Assembly (NCBI GenBank): GCA_035541775.1
Contig: DATKMP010000206.1
Coordinates: forward strand, 1-10,172
Direction of reading: 5' to 3'
Length of the DNA: 10,172 nt
Origin: DATKMP01 sp035541775
GTDB taxonomy: Bacteria; Bacteroidota; Ignavibacteria; UBA10030
The notes beneath the pieces were generated by a model. It saw only the letters and a list, made by a program, of their open reading frames with translations. It made no database searches and was not told the DNA's origin. Made by a program: the position numbers and the translations under genes. Each line of letters opens with the position of its first letter. Position 1 is the stretch's first letter. This document shows positions 1-6,186 of the stretch, piece by piece.

Positions 1-88
1 CAATCTCAAAGGCGTCAAACAAAACGGCGAAATCGAAGTTGTCGGCGTGGATCGCATCGAACAAGCAATCAAAGCATTGCTGGGGTGA
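1..88 (+). CDS. radA: C-terminal end of probable DNA repair protein RadA (partial)
   Basis: An open frame enters from the left edge (codons from base 2) and stops at TGA 86-88, giving 28 residues. The visible tail has Asn-Leu-Lys-Gly, then an acidic Gly-Glu-Ile-Glu stretch, then Val-Gly-Val-Asp-Arg-Ile-Glu-Gln-Ala-Ile and a Leu-Leu-Gly end. This is the pattern of the extreme C-terminus of RadA/Sms, the Lon-like domain tail where a 'GI.V.GV..L.EAL' strand-helix closes the protein. RadA is a RecA-like ATPase that drives branch migration in recombination. The Walker motifs and zinc finger lie outside the window, so the name rests on the tail alone; another protein with a similar beta-alpha tail is possible. 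Confidence 0.5.
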   Translation, partial: NLKGVKQNGEIEVVGVDRIEQAIKALLG

Positions 89-246
89 TGTTCAGAATCC
101 AAATTACAAAATTCAAACGAACTCCAAAGATCACATCTCAATACTCAAATTATAAATCGCAGACAAAATTCAAATACCAAAACCTAATTCCTAAAACCAA
201 AATCCTAATTGCCCCATCATCAAATCATAAATCAAAAATTCATTAA
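89..246. repeat. G-depleted, AT-rich degenerate spacer
   Basis: This 158-base gap holds only 7 G on the + strand (positions 90, 95, 119, 129, 159, 162, 211) and is built from loosely repeated words such as CAAAATTCAAA, CAAATTATAAATC, CCTAATTCCTAAAACC and AAATCCTAATT. No ORF, hairpin or clear promoter is seen. It reads as a degenerate simple-sequence spacer with strong strand asymmetry. It must contain whatever drives the next gene, whose ATG has no Shine-Dalgarno ahead of it. Confidence 0.6.
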
Positions 247-849
247 ATGTCCAAAATAATTCTTGCCACGCACAACAAACACAAAGCCATCGAATTACAA
301 ACATTCTTGCGCGATCTTCCATTTGAAGTTTTATCGTTGAATGATTTTCCGAAAGATATCGAATTGCGGGAAGACGGCTTCACATTTCAAGAGAACGCAT
401 TGCAAAAAGCGCGAACGGTGTACGAACACACTAAGCTGCTTTCGTTAGCTGACGATTCCGGATTGGAAGTATTTTTTTTAAACGGCCGCCCCGGCGTCTT
501 CTCGGCGCGGTATTCCGGCGAGGGCGCAACGGATGAATCGAACAACGAAAAATTATTGCAGGAAATGCGCGGTGTTGCACCGCGGCGGCGGCATGCACAG
601 TTCCGTTCGGTGCTTGCCTTGGTGGGAAACAGGATTGAAGAATTGACGGAAGGCATTTGCCCGGGCGTGCTTGCCGAAGCGCCCCGCGGGACAAATGGTT
701 TCGGTTACGATCCGATTTTTATTCCCGACGGATTTCCCCGCACGTATGCGGAATTAACGGCTGAAGAAAAAAATACTATCAGCCACCGGTCGCGATCGTT
801 TGCGAAGATGAAAGAATTACTCAAACGGAGCATACATTCCGGCTCGTAA
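247..849 (+). CDS. rdgB: XTP/dITP diphosphatase (RdgB/HAM1 family)
   Basis: This cytosolic house-cleaning enzyme hydrolyses non-canonical purine triphosphates (XTP, dITP, ITP) to monophosphate and pyrophosphate, keeping deaminated purines out of DNA and RNA. The 200-residue length is standard. Family motifs are in order: the N-terminal T-x-N-x-x-K (T8, N10, K13); F-x-E-N-A (47-51) followed by K54-A55; the D-D-S-G-L-E-V metal and catalytic loop (69-75, with the general-base Asp); G-V-x-S-A-R-Y (83-89); G-F-G-Y-D-P-I-F (151-158); and S-H-R near the end (179-181). No truncation or missing key residue is seen. The ATG at 247 fits the family N-terminus, which starts just before the first beta strand, although no Shine-Dalgarno precedes it. 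The T8 run near 472-479 is intact in frame. Confidence 0.95.
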   Translation: MSKIILATHNKHKAIELQTFLRDLPFEVLSLNDFPKDIELREDGFTFQENALQKARTVYEHTKLLSLADDSGLEVFFLNGRPGVFSARYSGEGATDESNNEKLLQEMRGVAPRRRHAQFRSVLALVGNRIEELTEGICPGVLAEAPRGTNGFGYDPIFIPDGFPRTYAELTAEEKNTISHRSRSFAKMKELLKRSIHSGS

Positions 850-927
850 ACTTCACACATTCATATCTTGATTACCGTTGTGAATCTTAGTATTATTCTT
901 TTCGGAATCAGAGCATAAAGGAATCCT

Positions 928-2559
928 ATGTCGATAGAAGAGCGGTTACGAAACCTCCAGGCAACTATCCTGTTTCATGACCTCACGCAGGAACAGCTTG
1001 TCGATGTGATGAAAACGATGCGGGAAGAATCATTTGCAGCAGGGGCAATTCTATTCGACGCGAATACGGCGGGCGATTATGTCTATATCATCGAGCGCGG
1101 CACGATCCGTGTTTCTCGCGTTACGACGTTTGGCGAAGAAACGACATTAGATATTTTAAAACAGGGCGAAATTGTCGGCGAACTTGCATCGCTCGATGGG
1201 CAAACGCGTTCAGCACGTGCGACCTGTGTCGAGGATTCTGTTCTTCTTGCGTTAGATAAAAAATCGTTCGAAGAAATTCTCGAGCACAATCACAATGTTG
1301 CATTCAATCTTTTGCGGGAATTAAGCGGACGCATTCGCAAAGCAGACGATAATATCGTGCAGCGGTTGGAAGAACAGCGCGTTGCTATCGAAACACGGTT
1401 TCTCAGACTGCAAAAGTTGATGGAAGCGAGTAAGATCATCAACTCCACGCTGGACCTCGACAAACTGCTCGGCTTAATTTTAGATGCTGCCGCGCAAAGT
1501 ATCGGCGCAGATCGCGGAACGCTGTATTTGGTCGATGACATTCAAAAAGAATTGTGGTCCAAAATTTCGCAGGGCGAAGACATGGTGGAAATCCGTTTGC
1601 CGGTTGGGAAAGGTTTGTCGGGATTTGTGGCGCAAACCGGCGAGAACATTTTGATTTCCGACGCCTATGCCGATCCTCGCTTCAATCGGGAAATCGATAA
1701 ACAAACAGGGTACCGTACGCGCAATGTGATGTGTACGCCGTTGAAGAATAAAGACGGAAAAATTATCGGCGTATTTCAATTGCTGAATAAACGGGACGGC
1801 TCCTTCGATAACGACGACGTCAATTTCATCGATGCGCTTTCTGCTCATGCCGCGGTCGCCATCGAAAATGCACGCATCGCCCAGGAAATGGTACAGAATG
1901 AACGGCTCTCTGCCGTCGGGCGCATGGCGAGCGTCATCATCCATGATATTAAAAATCCCATGGGCACCTTGCGCGTCTATGCGCAGGTGATGAAGAAAAA
2001 ATCCGGCAACGAAGAAGCGAACAAACTTGCCGACGAAATGATTCATCAAGTGGACCGCTTTGTGAATATGACGCAGGAAATTTTGGATTTCACGCGCGGC
2101 GTGAGTGCATCGAATTTTCAGGAAGTGGCCTTCGACGAGGTGATGGAAAACGTGATGAGTTTCATCGAAAAAGATTTGGAGAAGAACAACGTCAAACTGA
2201 TCCGCGATGCGCAGTTTCAAGGCATGGTCAATCTGGATCAGGATAAAATGGTCCGCGTGTTTTACAATATTGCCAGCAATGCGCGCGACGCCATGCCGCA
2301 GGGCGGAACGCTCAAAGTTTCGACAAAAGCGGACGGCGATTTTGTGCGCATCGATTTTACCGATTCCGGTACCGGCATGCCGGAGGAAGTGAAAAACCGT
2401 ATCTTCGAACCGTTTATGACGTACGGCAAAAAACACGGCACAGGGCTCGGCATGTCGATCGTCAAAAAAGTGATCGACGACCATAACGGAAAAATCGAGA
2501 TCGAAAGCGAGATGGGCAAAGGTACCACGATTACCATCAAGCTGCCAGTGAAGAAATAA
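928..2559 (+). CDS. Soluble sensor histidine kinase with cNMP-binding and GAF domains
   Basis: 543 residues without signal peptide or membrane segment, so a cytoplasmic sensor. Residues about 15-130 form a cyclic-nucleotide-binding beta-roll of the CRP type, with a phosphate-cassette-like G-E-L-A (84-87) followed by R94-S95. Residues about 130-170 are helical. A GAF domain covers about 172-315 (G-A-D-R-G-T-L-Y-L, then G-K-G-L-S-G-F-V-A). The kinase core follows: H-box V-I-I-H-D-I-K-N-P with the predicted phospho-acceptor H339, N-box N447 to D454, G1 box D479-S-G-T-G, F-box near 493, and G2 box G504-T-G-L-G. No receiver domain is fused and no regulator gene is adjacent, so the partner is unknown. 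AAAGGAA at 917-923 is a good ribosome-binding site for the ATG. The ligand of the N-terminal domain cannot be told: the cassette is compatible with a cyclic nucleotide, but many such domains bind none. Confidence 0.92.
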   Translation: MSIEERLRNLQATILFHDLTQEQLVDVMKTMREESFAAGAILFDANTAGDYVYIIERGTIRVSRVTTFGEETTLDILKQGEIVGELASLDGQTRSARATCVEDSVLLALDKKSFEEILEHNHNVAFNLLRELSGRIRKADDNIVQRLEEQRVAIETRFLRLQKLMEASKIINSTLDLDKLLGLILDAAAQSIGADRGTLYLVDDIQKELWSKISQGEDMVEIRLPVGKGLSGFVAQTGENILISDAYADPRFNREIDKQTGYRTRNVMCTPLKNKDGKIIGVFQLLNKRDGSFDNDDVNFIDALSAHAAVAIENARIAQEMVQNERLSAVGRMASVIIHDIKNPMGTLRVYAQVMKKKSGNEEANKLADEMIHQVDRFVNMTQEILDFTRGVSASNFQEVAFDEVMENVMSFIEKDLEKNNVKLIRDAQFQGMVNLDQDKMVRVFYNIASNARDAMPQGGTLKVSTKADGDFVRIDFTDSGTGMPEEVKNRIFEPFMTYGKKHGTGLGMSIVKKVIDDHNGKIEIESEMGKGTTITIKLPVKK

Positions 2560-2634
2560 ATTTTTGAACAATTTTTTTCATCTTCATCTTCACTTTTAGT
2601 CGGTCTTGTTGAAATTCTTGAAGGTTATCGAGCC

Positions 2635-3155
2635 ATGATAAAAAATACAATTTGATAGGATGTTGTGGAATATCCTGCGGGTTGTGTCCAAGATTTCAAT
2701 CCAAAGCAAAATCGCGATGCGTAGGTTGCGGCCTCGATGCACATTGTTCGTACTGTTCCATCTTTCGATGCTGTCAAATAAAGAAAAAATACGAGACGTG
2801 CGCCGATTGCGATTTCTTCCCGTGCGATAAATTCAATACATGGTTTTGTGCAGATAGTTTTGTTACACATCAAAAGTGCCTTTCGAATATTCAAACTATG
2901 AAACGCTTTGGGATTACCAAATTTCTAAAAGGACAACTGAATAGGCAAATCATTCTCGAGACAATGTTAGAGAAATACAATCATGGAAGACTTATGAGTT
3001 CCTATTGTTTGGCATCGGCACTTTTAAAATTCGAATCGTTAAAAAAGTTCTGAAACAACTTGAAACCGCCGAAGACACCACGGCAAAAGCATATCAACTG
3101 CTCTTAGGAAAGATTGCAGAAAAAGAAAATATTAGTTTGAAACTAAGAAAGTAAG
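2635..3155 (+). pseudogene. Full extent of the DUF3795 gene, interrupted by three A6 indels
   Basis: An ATG at 2635, preceded by GAAGG (2620-2624), starts a frame that ends after six codons. Adding one A to the A6 run at 2640-2645 joins it to the main segment and gives the family-like start M-I-K-K-Y-N-L-I-G-C-C-G. Adding one A to A6 at 3041-3046 turns the stop at 3051 into a continuing helix (K-V-L-K-Q-L-E-T-A-E-D). Removing one A from A6 at 3120-3125 then gives the ending I-A-E-K-E-N-I-S-L-K-L-R-K and TAA 3153-3155, the typical DUF3795 C-terminus. The repaired gene is 174 codons with family-like ends on both sides. Either the gene is decaying through poly-A slippage, or these are homopolymer errors in the assembly. 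Confidence 0.7.
2652..3053 (+). CDS. DUF3795-family cysteine-rich protein, main open segment (frameshifted)
   Basis: The longest open piece encodes 133 residues from a TTG codon. It has 16 cysteines, mostly in C-C, C-x-x-C or C-x-C spacing: G-C-C-G-I-S-C-G-L-C-P near the start, then C-x-x-C pairs through about residue 58. A conserved-looking D-S-F-V-T-H-Q-K and a G-R-x-x-S-S-Y-C-L-A helix follow. This matches, from memory, the DUF3795 family, small proteins thought to bind metal or an iron-sulfur cluster through these cysteines; no reaction is established. The TTG start has no ribosome-binding site, the N-terminal 'xKKYxLIG' part of the family lies just upstream in another frame, and the C-terminal helix lies downstream in yet another. 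The segment is thus probably one piece of a broken or mis-sequenced gene. Confidence 0.75.
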   Translation: MIGCCGISCGLCPRFQSKAKSRCVGCGLDAHCSYCSIFRCCQIKKKYETCADCDFFPCDKFNTWFCADSFVTHQKCLSNIQTMKRFGITKFLKGQLNRQIILETMLEKYNHGRLMSSYCLASALLKFESLKKF

Positions 3156-3191
3156 TCTCACAAACCGAGACTACCTTTGATGATGCACAAG

Positions 3192-3233
3192 GGAAAAGGC
3201 ACGACGATTACCATTATGCTGCCGCTGAAAAAA
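3192..3233 (+). pseudogene. Relic of a histidine kinase 3' end (copy of 2515-2556)
   Basis: The fourteen codons here read G-K-G-T-T-I-T-I-M-L-P-L-K-K, against G-K-G-T-T-I-T-I-K-L-P-V-K-K at the end of the intact kinase (2515-2556). Counting by hand, 34 of 42 bases match. Six of the eight differences are silent third-position changes, so the copy diverged while coding. It is the final beta strand of a HATPase_c domain. No other part of a kinase is recognisable upstream: the preceding sequence is the DUF3795 gene. In this frame the ORF runs on from a TTG at 3177 to 3368, but beyond the A8 run (3228-3235) the translation looks like noise. Confidence 0.7.
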
Positions 3234-3235
3234 AA

Positions 3236-3382
3236 CAAGCCGCCGCACTTGCTGTCTCGCTTGCATCGCTCGCAAATAGGTTTGCCGCATATCGGGGTTT
3301 TGTATTGTTGCTGGCGGAAAAAGAACAAGCTGACCAGTTACATAGAATTCATGAGTATCATCGTCTGATGAAGAAAAGTTGA
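3236..3382 (+). pseudogene. Unrecognised protein-like tail without a start
   Basis: After the A8 run, the frame with codons at 3236, 3239 and so on is open to TGA 3380-3382 and has a protein-like, helix-friendly composition: Q-A-A-A-L-A-V-S-L-A-S-L-A, then a charged E-K-E-Q-A-D-Q-L-H-R-I-H-E-Y-H-R-L-M end. It has no plausible start codon of its own. It may be the frameshifted C-terminus of whatever carried the kinase relic just upstream, or a chance open frame. No family is recognised. Confidence 0.3.
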
Positions 3383-3390
3383 TAGGTGTT

Positions 3391-4521
3391 ATGAAAAAAT
3401 ATTTTATTCCATTCCTTTTAATATTAATTGTGGTGTGCATTAATATTTTAGCCGCACAGATAAACAGTACTTATCATATTCAAAAAGAGATATCAATTCC
3501 TATCGGTTCTGGAAAAGGTAAAGTGAATATAGAATATATGACTTTGGGAAGATCGGTAGGATATCCGGACGCTATGACTATTGATAATGATGGAAATTAT
3601 ATTTTCGGAAGCAGACTACAACAGGAGACTGTTCAAAAATTCGATAACGATGGACATTTTATTTCAATAATATCGATGAGCGGTTGTAATAATGAAAATG
3701 TCAATTATCCTTATAGATTGGCCATTGATAGTTTAAATGCGATTTATGTTTTAGATGTATGGAAATGTGTTGATCCAAATCATCCGGACTTGATTACTCA
3801 CGGCGACGCTATAAAGAAGTTTGATGCTGACGGAAAATTTATTTATCGATTGGGGTACGAAAGTGTCCGTCCAAACCCTACTGATCATGATCGTATCGAA
3901 GAGATGTGGACGACTCCTGGAGGTGGGGTGTATTTTAAGGATTATTTCAATAGTAAAAACGAAAAAAATTTATATGGAGGAACAAAGATTTATAATTCGA
4001 TATTTGGAATCGATAGTGATGGTACTCTGGTTGGTAAAATAGATACCTGCCTTTATCAAAATTATAATGGAGATATGATCAGTATTATTCAAAAACAAGA
4101 TTCAAATAGTCTTAATTATTCAATAATCCATTTCCAAACTCCAATCGAGAAAAGTACACAAAGAAAAGTTGTAACAAAGCAAGAGGGGCTTAAAAGGATT
4201 CGAAATTTTAGTATAGCGAACACTAAAGACGAACTTGAATTTTTAGGATTCGATAAAGAAAATAATATGTACTTAAATAAAGTGGCTGAATTTTATAGGA
4301 ATGGGTTCGCATATGTTCACAGCTTTAAGGACGGAAAAATTGTCTATAAATATTCTCCTCAAGATGTTCTCTTATCGAAGATTGAATTTCCTGATTATCA
4401 AAGGAAACGATTTATAGATTCAAAAGGAAATATATACATTGTAGATATAAAATTTACTACATATAAGCATTTTACTGAAGGCGATCATATTGAAATCCAA
4501 AAGTGGGTTGAAGAAAGATAA
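3391..4521 (+). CDS. Secreted NHL/six-bladed beta-propeller-like protein
   Basis: The ATG at 3391 (AGGTG at 3384-3388 ahead of it) gives 376 residues; a TTG four codons earlier is less likely because the Lys-Lys-Tyr start of the signal peptide follows the ATG directly. Residues 1-22 are a signal peptide (K-K, long hydrophobic core, I-L-A-A) with Gln23 after the predicted cut. The rest has propeller-like blades of the type 'P.A.tiD.dGNyiFgs....v.kFD.dG.fi': Y-P-D-A-M-T-I-D-N-D-G-N, then Y-R-L-A-I-D-S-L-N-A-I-Y-V-L-D, I-K-K-F-D-A-D-G-K-F-I and, near the end, F-I-D-S-K-G-N-I-Y-I-V-D. Such proteins are usually extracytoplasmic binding or scaffold proteins; no catalytic motif is seen. No lipobox Cys is placed for anchoring, so it is probably soluble in the periplasm or outside. 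The gene is clearly more AT-rich than those on its left. Confidence 0.75.
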   Translation: MKKYFIPFLLILIVVCINILAAQINSTYHIQKEISIPIGSGKGKVNIEYMTLGRSVGYPDAMTIDNDGNYIFGSRLQQETVQKFDNDGHFISIISMSGCNNENVNYPYRLAIDSLNAIYVLDVWKCVDPNHPDLITHGDAIKKFDADGKFIYRLGYESVRPNPTDHDRIEEMWTTPGGGVYFKDYFNSKNEKNLYGGTKIYNSIFGIDSDGTLVGKIDTCLYQNYNGDMISIIQKQDSNSLNYSIIHFQTPIEKSTQRKVVTKQEGLKRIRNFSIANTKDELEFLGFDKENNMYLNKVAEFYRNGFAYVHSFKDGKIVYKYSPQDVLLSKIEFPDYQRKRFIDSKGNIYIVDIKFTTYKHFTEGDHIEIQKWVEER

Positions 4522-4570
4522 TGCATCTCCATTCTAAAGCAGTGTATCATCTTGTTTTTTAGAGGGAGCT

Positions 4571-4711
4571 ATGAAAGGATTCATTTTTAATTTATCGTTA
4601 TTATGAATTTTTGCGTGAGTCATTCGTCGGAATGTTGAATCCCGAAATCCGTCGAATGCTGAACTCCCTTCCTACGTCAAACAAGTTTTGCCTGTCAACA
4701 TCATTTCTTAA
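4571..4711 (+). pseudogene. Possible relic of a small secreted-protein gene
   Basis: AGAGGGAG (4561-4568) is a strong Shine-Dalgarno right before ATG 4571. The frame begins like a signal peptide (M-K-G-F-I-F-N-L-S-L-L) but stops at TGA 4604-4606, and again at TGA 4616-4618 after I-F-A. After the second stop the same frame stays open to TAA 4709-4711 with a plausible polar sequence (about 30 residues, including N-A-E-L-P-S-Y-V-K-Q-V-L-P-V). Read past the stops it would be a 46-residue exported peptide. TGA is used as a real stop by other genes here, so recoding is not supported; a decayed gene, an 11-codon leader peptide, or chance are all possible. Confidence 0.3.
4625..4668. repeat. Imperfect tandem repeat, two 19-bp units
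   Basis: CGTCGGAATGTTGAATCCC (4625-4643) recurs 25 bp on as CGTCGAATGCTGAACTCCC (4650-4668), with one indel pair and two transitions. The higher GC of this stretch stands out against the AT-rich spacer around it. It may be a fragment of a dispersed extragenic repeat or a small duplication; only two units are present. Confidence 0.5.
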
Positions 4712-4814
4712 TGCGAAAGCGTGCAAGCATTTTATTTGATGTGAAGGATTTTTCTTTGCCTTCCACCAGAAATATCCAATAAAAACTGGACATTTTTCGT
4801 TTTTATATCATTCC

Positions 4815-4829
4815 TTGTAATCTTTACAA
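4815..4829. promoter_or_regulatory. Perfect 6-3-6 palindrome, possible operator
   Basis: TTGTAA-TCT-TTACAA is a perfect inverted repeat in the spacer ahead of the 4997 gene. A second palindrome, CCCTA-TT-TAGGG (4842-4853), lies 12 bp further on. The size suits a dimeric regulator, and the place suits control of the secreted-protein unit, but short AT-rich palindromes also arise by chance. Confidence 0.25.
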
Positions 4830-4996
4830 AATTTAAAAATACCCTATTTAGGGGATGGACAGAATTTCTAAAAATGATTAATTTTTTGTGAATCAGAATT
4901 ACGGCCAATAGGTAATACCAGATTACATTTTAAAAAGCTAAAGAATTTTTGTATCACTCCGCATGGAAAACGCGGATAACTTTTTGAGGGAAGCGT

Positions 4997-6097
4997 ATGG
5001 TACGACGATGGGTAATTCTTGCAGCAAGCTGCTTTAGTGTTTTTATTTTTTCTTTTGCGCAGGTGCATATAAAAGAGCGGGTGGAGATAAAACCGAAGAA
5101 AATAAGTGGTCGAACATCTCAGAATGTGAACGCAAGGGAATTCCCTTGTCTGTCTGTGACATGGATGCCGCAACCTTATGCCCAAGGAACAGGAATTACA
5201 GTCTTGGCACCTTGCAGTCTTCAAATATCAGGGACTTATCATATAGATGGAAATGCAAATATCTGTGATGTCTTGTCGTTGGATGGATACGCCTTAGTGG
5301 GCACTGTGAATGAAAATCTTGGCTGTGATCAGAGTCTTTTGATCGATATGTTAAGTGGGTGCCCCTGTGGTGGGTATCCCACTGTAAATCCTGCTATCTC
5401 ACAAACAAATACATCGATAACTGGTTATGTCGATGCACAATGGTGTTGTATTTATCCGCGCTTTGTTCATGTTACGTGGAGCTTTCAAGTGATTGCAATT
5501 CCCTTTGCTTCGCTAAGCGTGGACAGTATGACCACGTCAAATTATCCCAGTACGATCGAAGCGTGCGATTTAAACACATATACTTCGGACGTTTGTGCGT
5601 ATCTGGTCAACACTTCTGGGCCACCGTTTCAATATTGTGGCACGGTACCGATGCAATTCACAATCGAAAATCCTATTCCCGGGCTTTCTCTGAATGGAAA
5701 TGGGACCAAAGCGATAACAGGTGACATTGGCGGCAGTGGAAGTGTTAATTTATGCTGGGATGGCTCAGATTTACCAAGTGACGAATACAATGTTAAAGTG
5801 CTTGCAGAATCTTCTGGATTTTCTGCAGAACAACAAGTGACATTAAAAAAAGTGCCTCCATGCTATTTTAGCGTTGTTCCGGCGAGTGCTACTATTTCGA
5901 TGGGACAAACAGATGTTCTAACAATTACTGCAATGGACCATAAAGGAAATGAAGTCCGATTCGATGGGAATAAACTTGTAACCTTAATCGATGGAACAAG
6001 CGGAGGATGTTTTATCGTCGATTCCAATACGATAAAGGGTGAAATAACCGTACCGTATAGTAAAGCGAGAAACGGTGGTGTTCAATATTTATTTTAG
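4997..6097 (+). CDS. N-terminal half of a large exported Ig-like/C39-like peptidase protein (ends at a frameshift)
   Basis: GAGGG at 4986-4990, six bases ahead of ATG 4997, sets the start. 366 residues are open. Residues 1-21 are a signal peptide (M-V-R-R-W, hydrophobic core, S-F-A) with Gln22 after the predicted cut. The mature part is Cys-rich (14 cysteines between 51 and 338, two pairs being C-P-C at 122-124 and C-C at 150-151), suggesting disulfides and an extracytoplasmic site. About 170-285 and 288-365 look like beta-sandwich, bacterial Ig-like units (for example V-P-A-S-A-T-I-S-M-G-Q-T-D-V-L-T-I-T-A). The frame stops at TAG 6095-6097 in the middle of such a domain, and the next frame continues it without a gap, so this is very probably the front of one 927-residue protein ending at 7779. 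No enzyme motif is seen in this half. Confidence 0.7.
   Translation: MVRRWVILAASCFSVFIFSFAQVHIKERVEIKPKKISGRTSQNVNAREFPCLSVTWMPQPYAQGTGITVLAPCSLQISGTYHIDGNANICDVLSLDGYALVGTVNENLGCDQSLLIDMLSGCPCGGYPTVNPAISQTNTSITGYVDAQWCCIYPRFVHVTWSFQVIAIPFASLSVDSMTTSNYPSTIEACDLNTYTSDVCAYLVNTSGPPFQYCGTVPMQFTIENPIPGLSLNGNGTKAITGDIGGSGSVNLCWDGSDLPSDEYNVKVLAESSGFSAEQQVTLKKVPPCYFSVVPASATISMGQTDVLTITAMDHKGNEVRFDGNKLVTLIDGTSGGCFIVDSNTIKGEITVPYSKARNGGVQYLF
6086..6097 (+). other. Single-base frameshift joining the 4997 and 6187 reading frames
   Basis: The first frame reads G-G-V-Q-Y then L-F-stop (TAT TTA TTT TAG). One extra T in the T3 (6088-6090) or T4 (6092-6095) run gives G-G-V-Q-Y-F-I-L-D-S-S-N and continues through 6187 to TAA 7779. 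The second frame is open from just after TAA 6061-6063, has no ATG between there and 6187, and its GTG at 6187 lacks a ribosome-binding site, so it is not an independent gene. 4997-7779 plus one base is exactly 928 codons. Confidence 0.75.
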
Positions 6098-6186
6098 ATT
6101 CTTCAAATTTTACTAATGAAATAAATCATGAGATCGATGTCTATCGGACAGATTATCCGGAACGAAACGGATACGGCTGTATCGAT

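Larger units (their letters stand above)
4522..4996. other. 475-bp intergenic region with minor repeats and a possible gene relic
   Basis: No full gene is found here on either strand. It contains a short reading frame with a strong ribosome-binding site (4571), an imperfect tandem repeat (4625-4668), and two short palindromes (4815-4829 and 4842-4853). The promoter of the downstream two-gene unit most likely lies in its right half, but no sequence matches a -35/-10 or a Bacteroidota TAnnTTTG box well enough to place it. No rho-independent terminator is visible after the propeller gene. Confidence 0.6.

Noticed and set aside
852..884. Inverted repeat TTCACA ... TGTGAA between rdgB and the kinase
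   Set aside because: Arms of six bases with a 21-base gap and no T tract make neither a terminator nor a convincing operator.
1480..2571. 363-residue open frame on the - strand
   Set aside because: It lies fully antisense to the well-supported histidine kinase, is rich in His and Phe as expected from reverse-complemented coding DNA, and shows no family motif.
3171..3440. 89-residue open frame on the - strand across the damaged zone
   Set aside because: It covers the kinase relic and the start of the propeller gene in antisense and has no ribosome-binding site or family pattern.
4571..4711. TGA read as an amino acid (recoded stop)
   Set aside because: The rdgB upstream frame at 86-88 and other plausible frames use TGA as a normal stop, and no long gene in the window has an in-frame TGA.
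4868..5224. 118-residue open frame on the - strand over the start of the 4997 gene
   Set aside because: It overlaps a signal-peptide start with a good ribosome-binding site on the + strand, has a poor composition and no recognisable domain.
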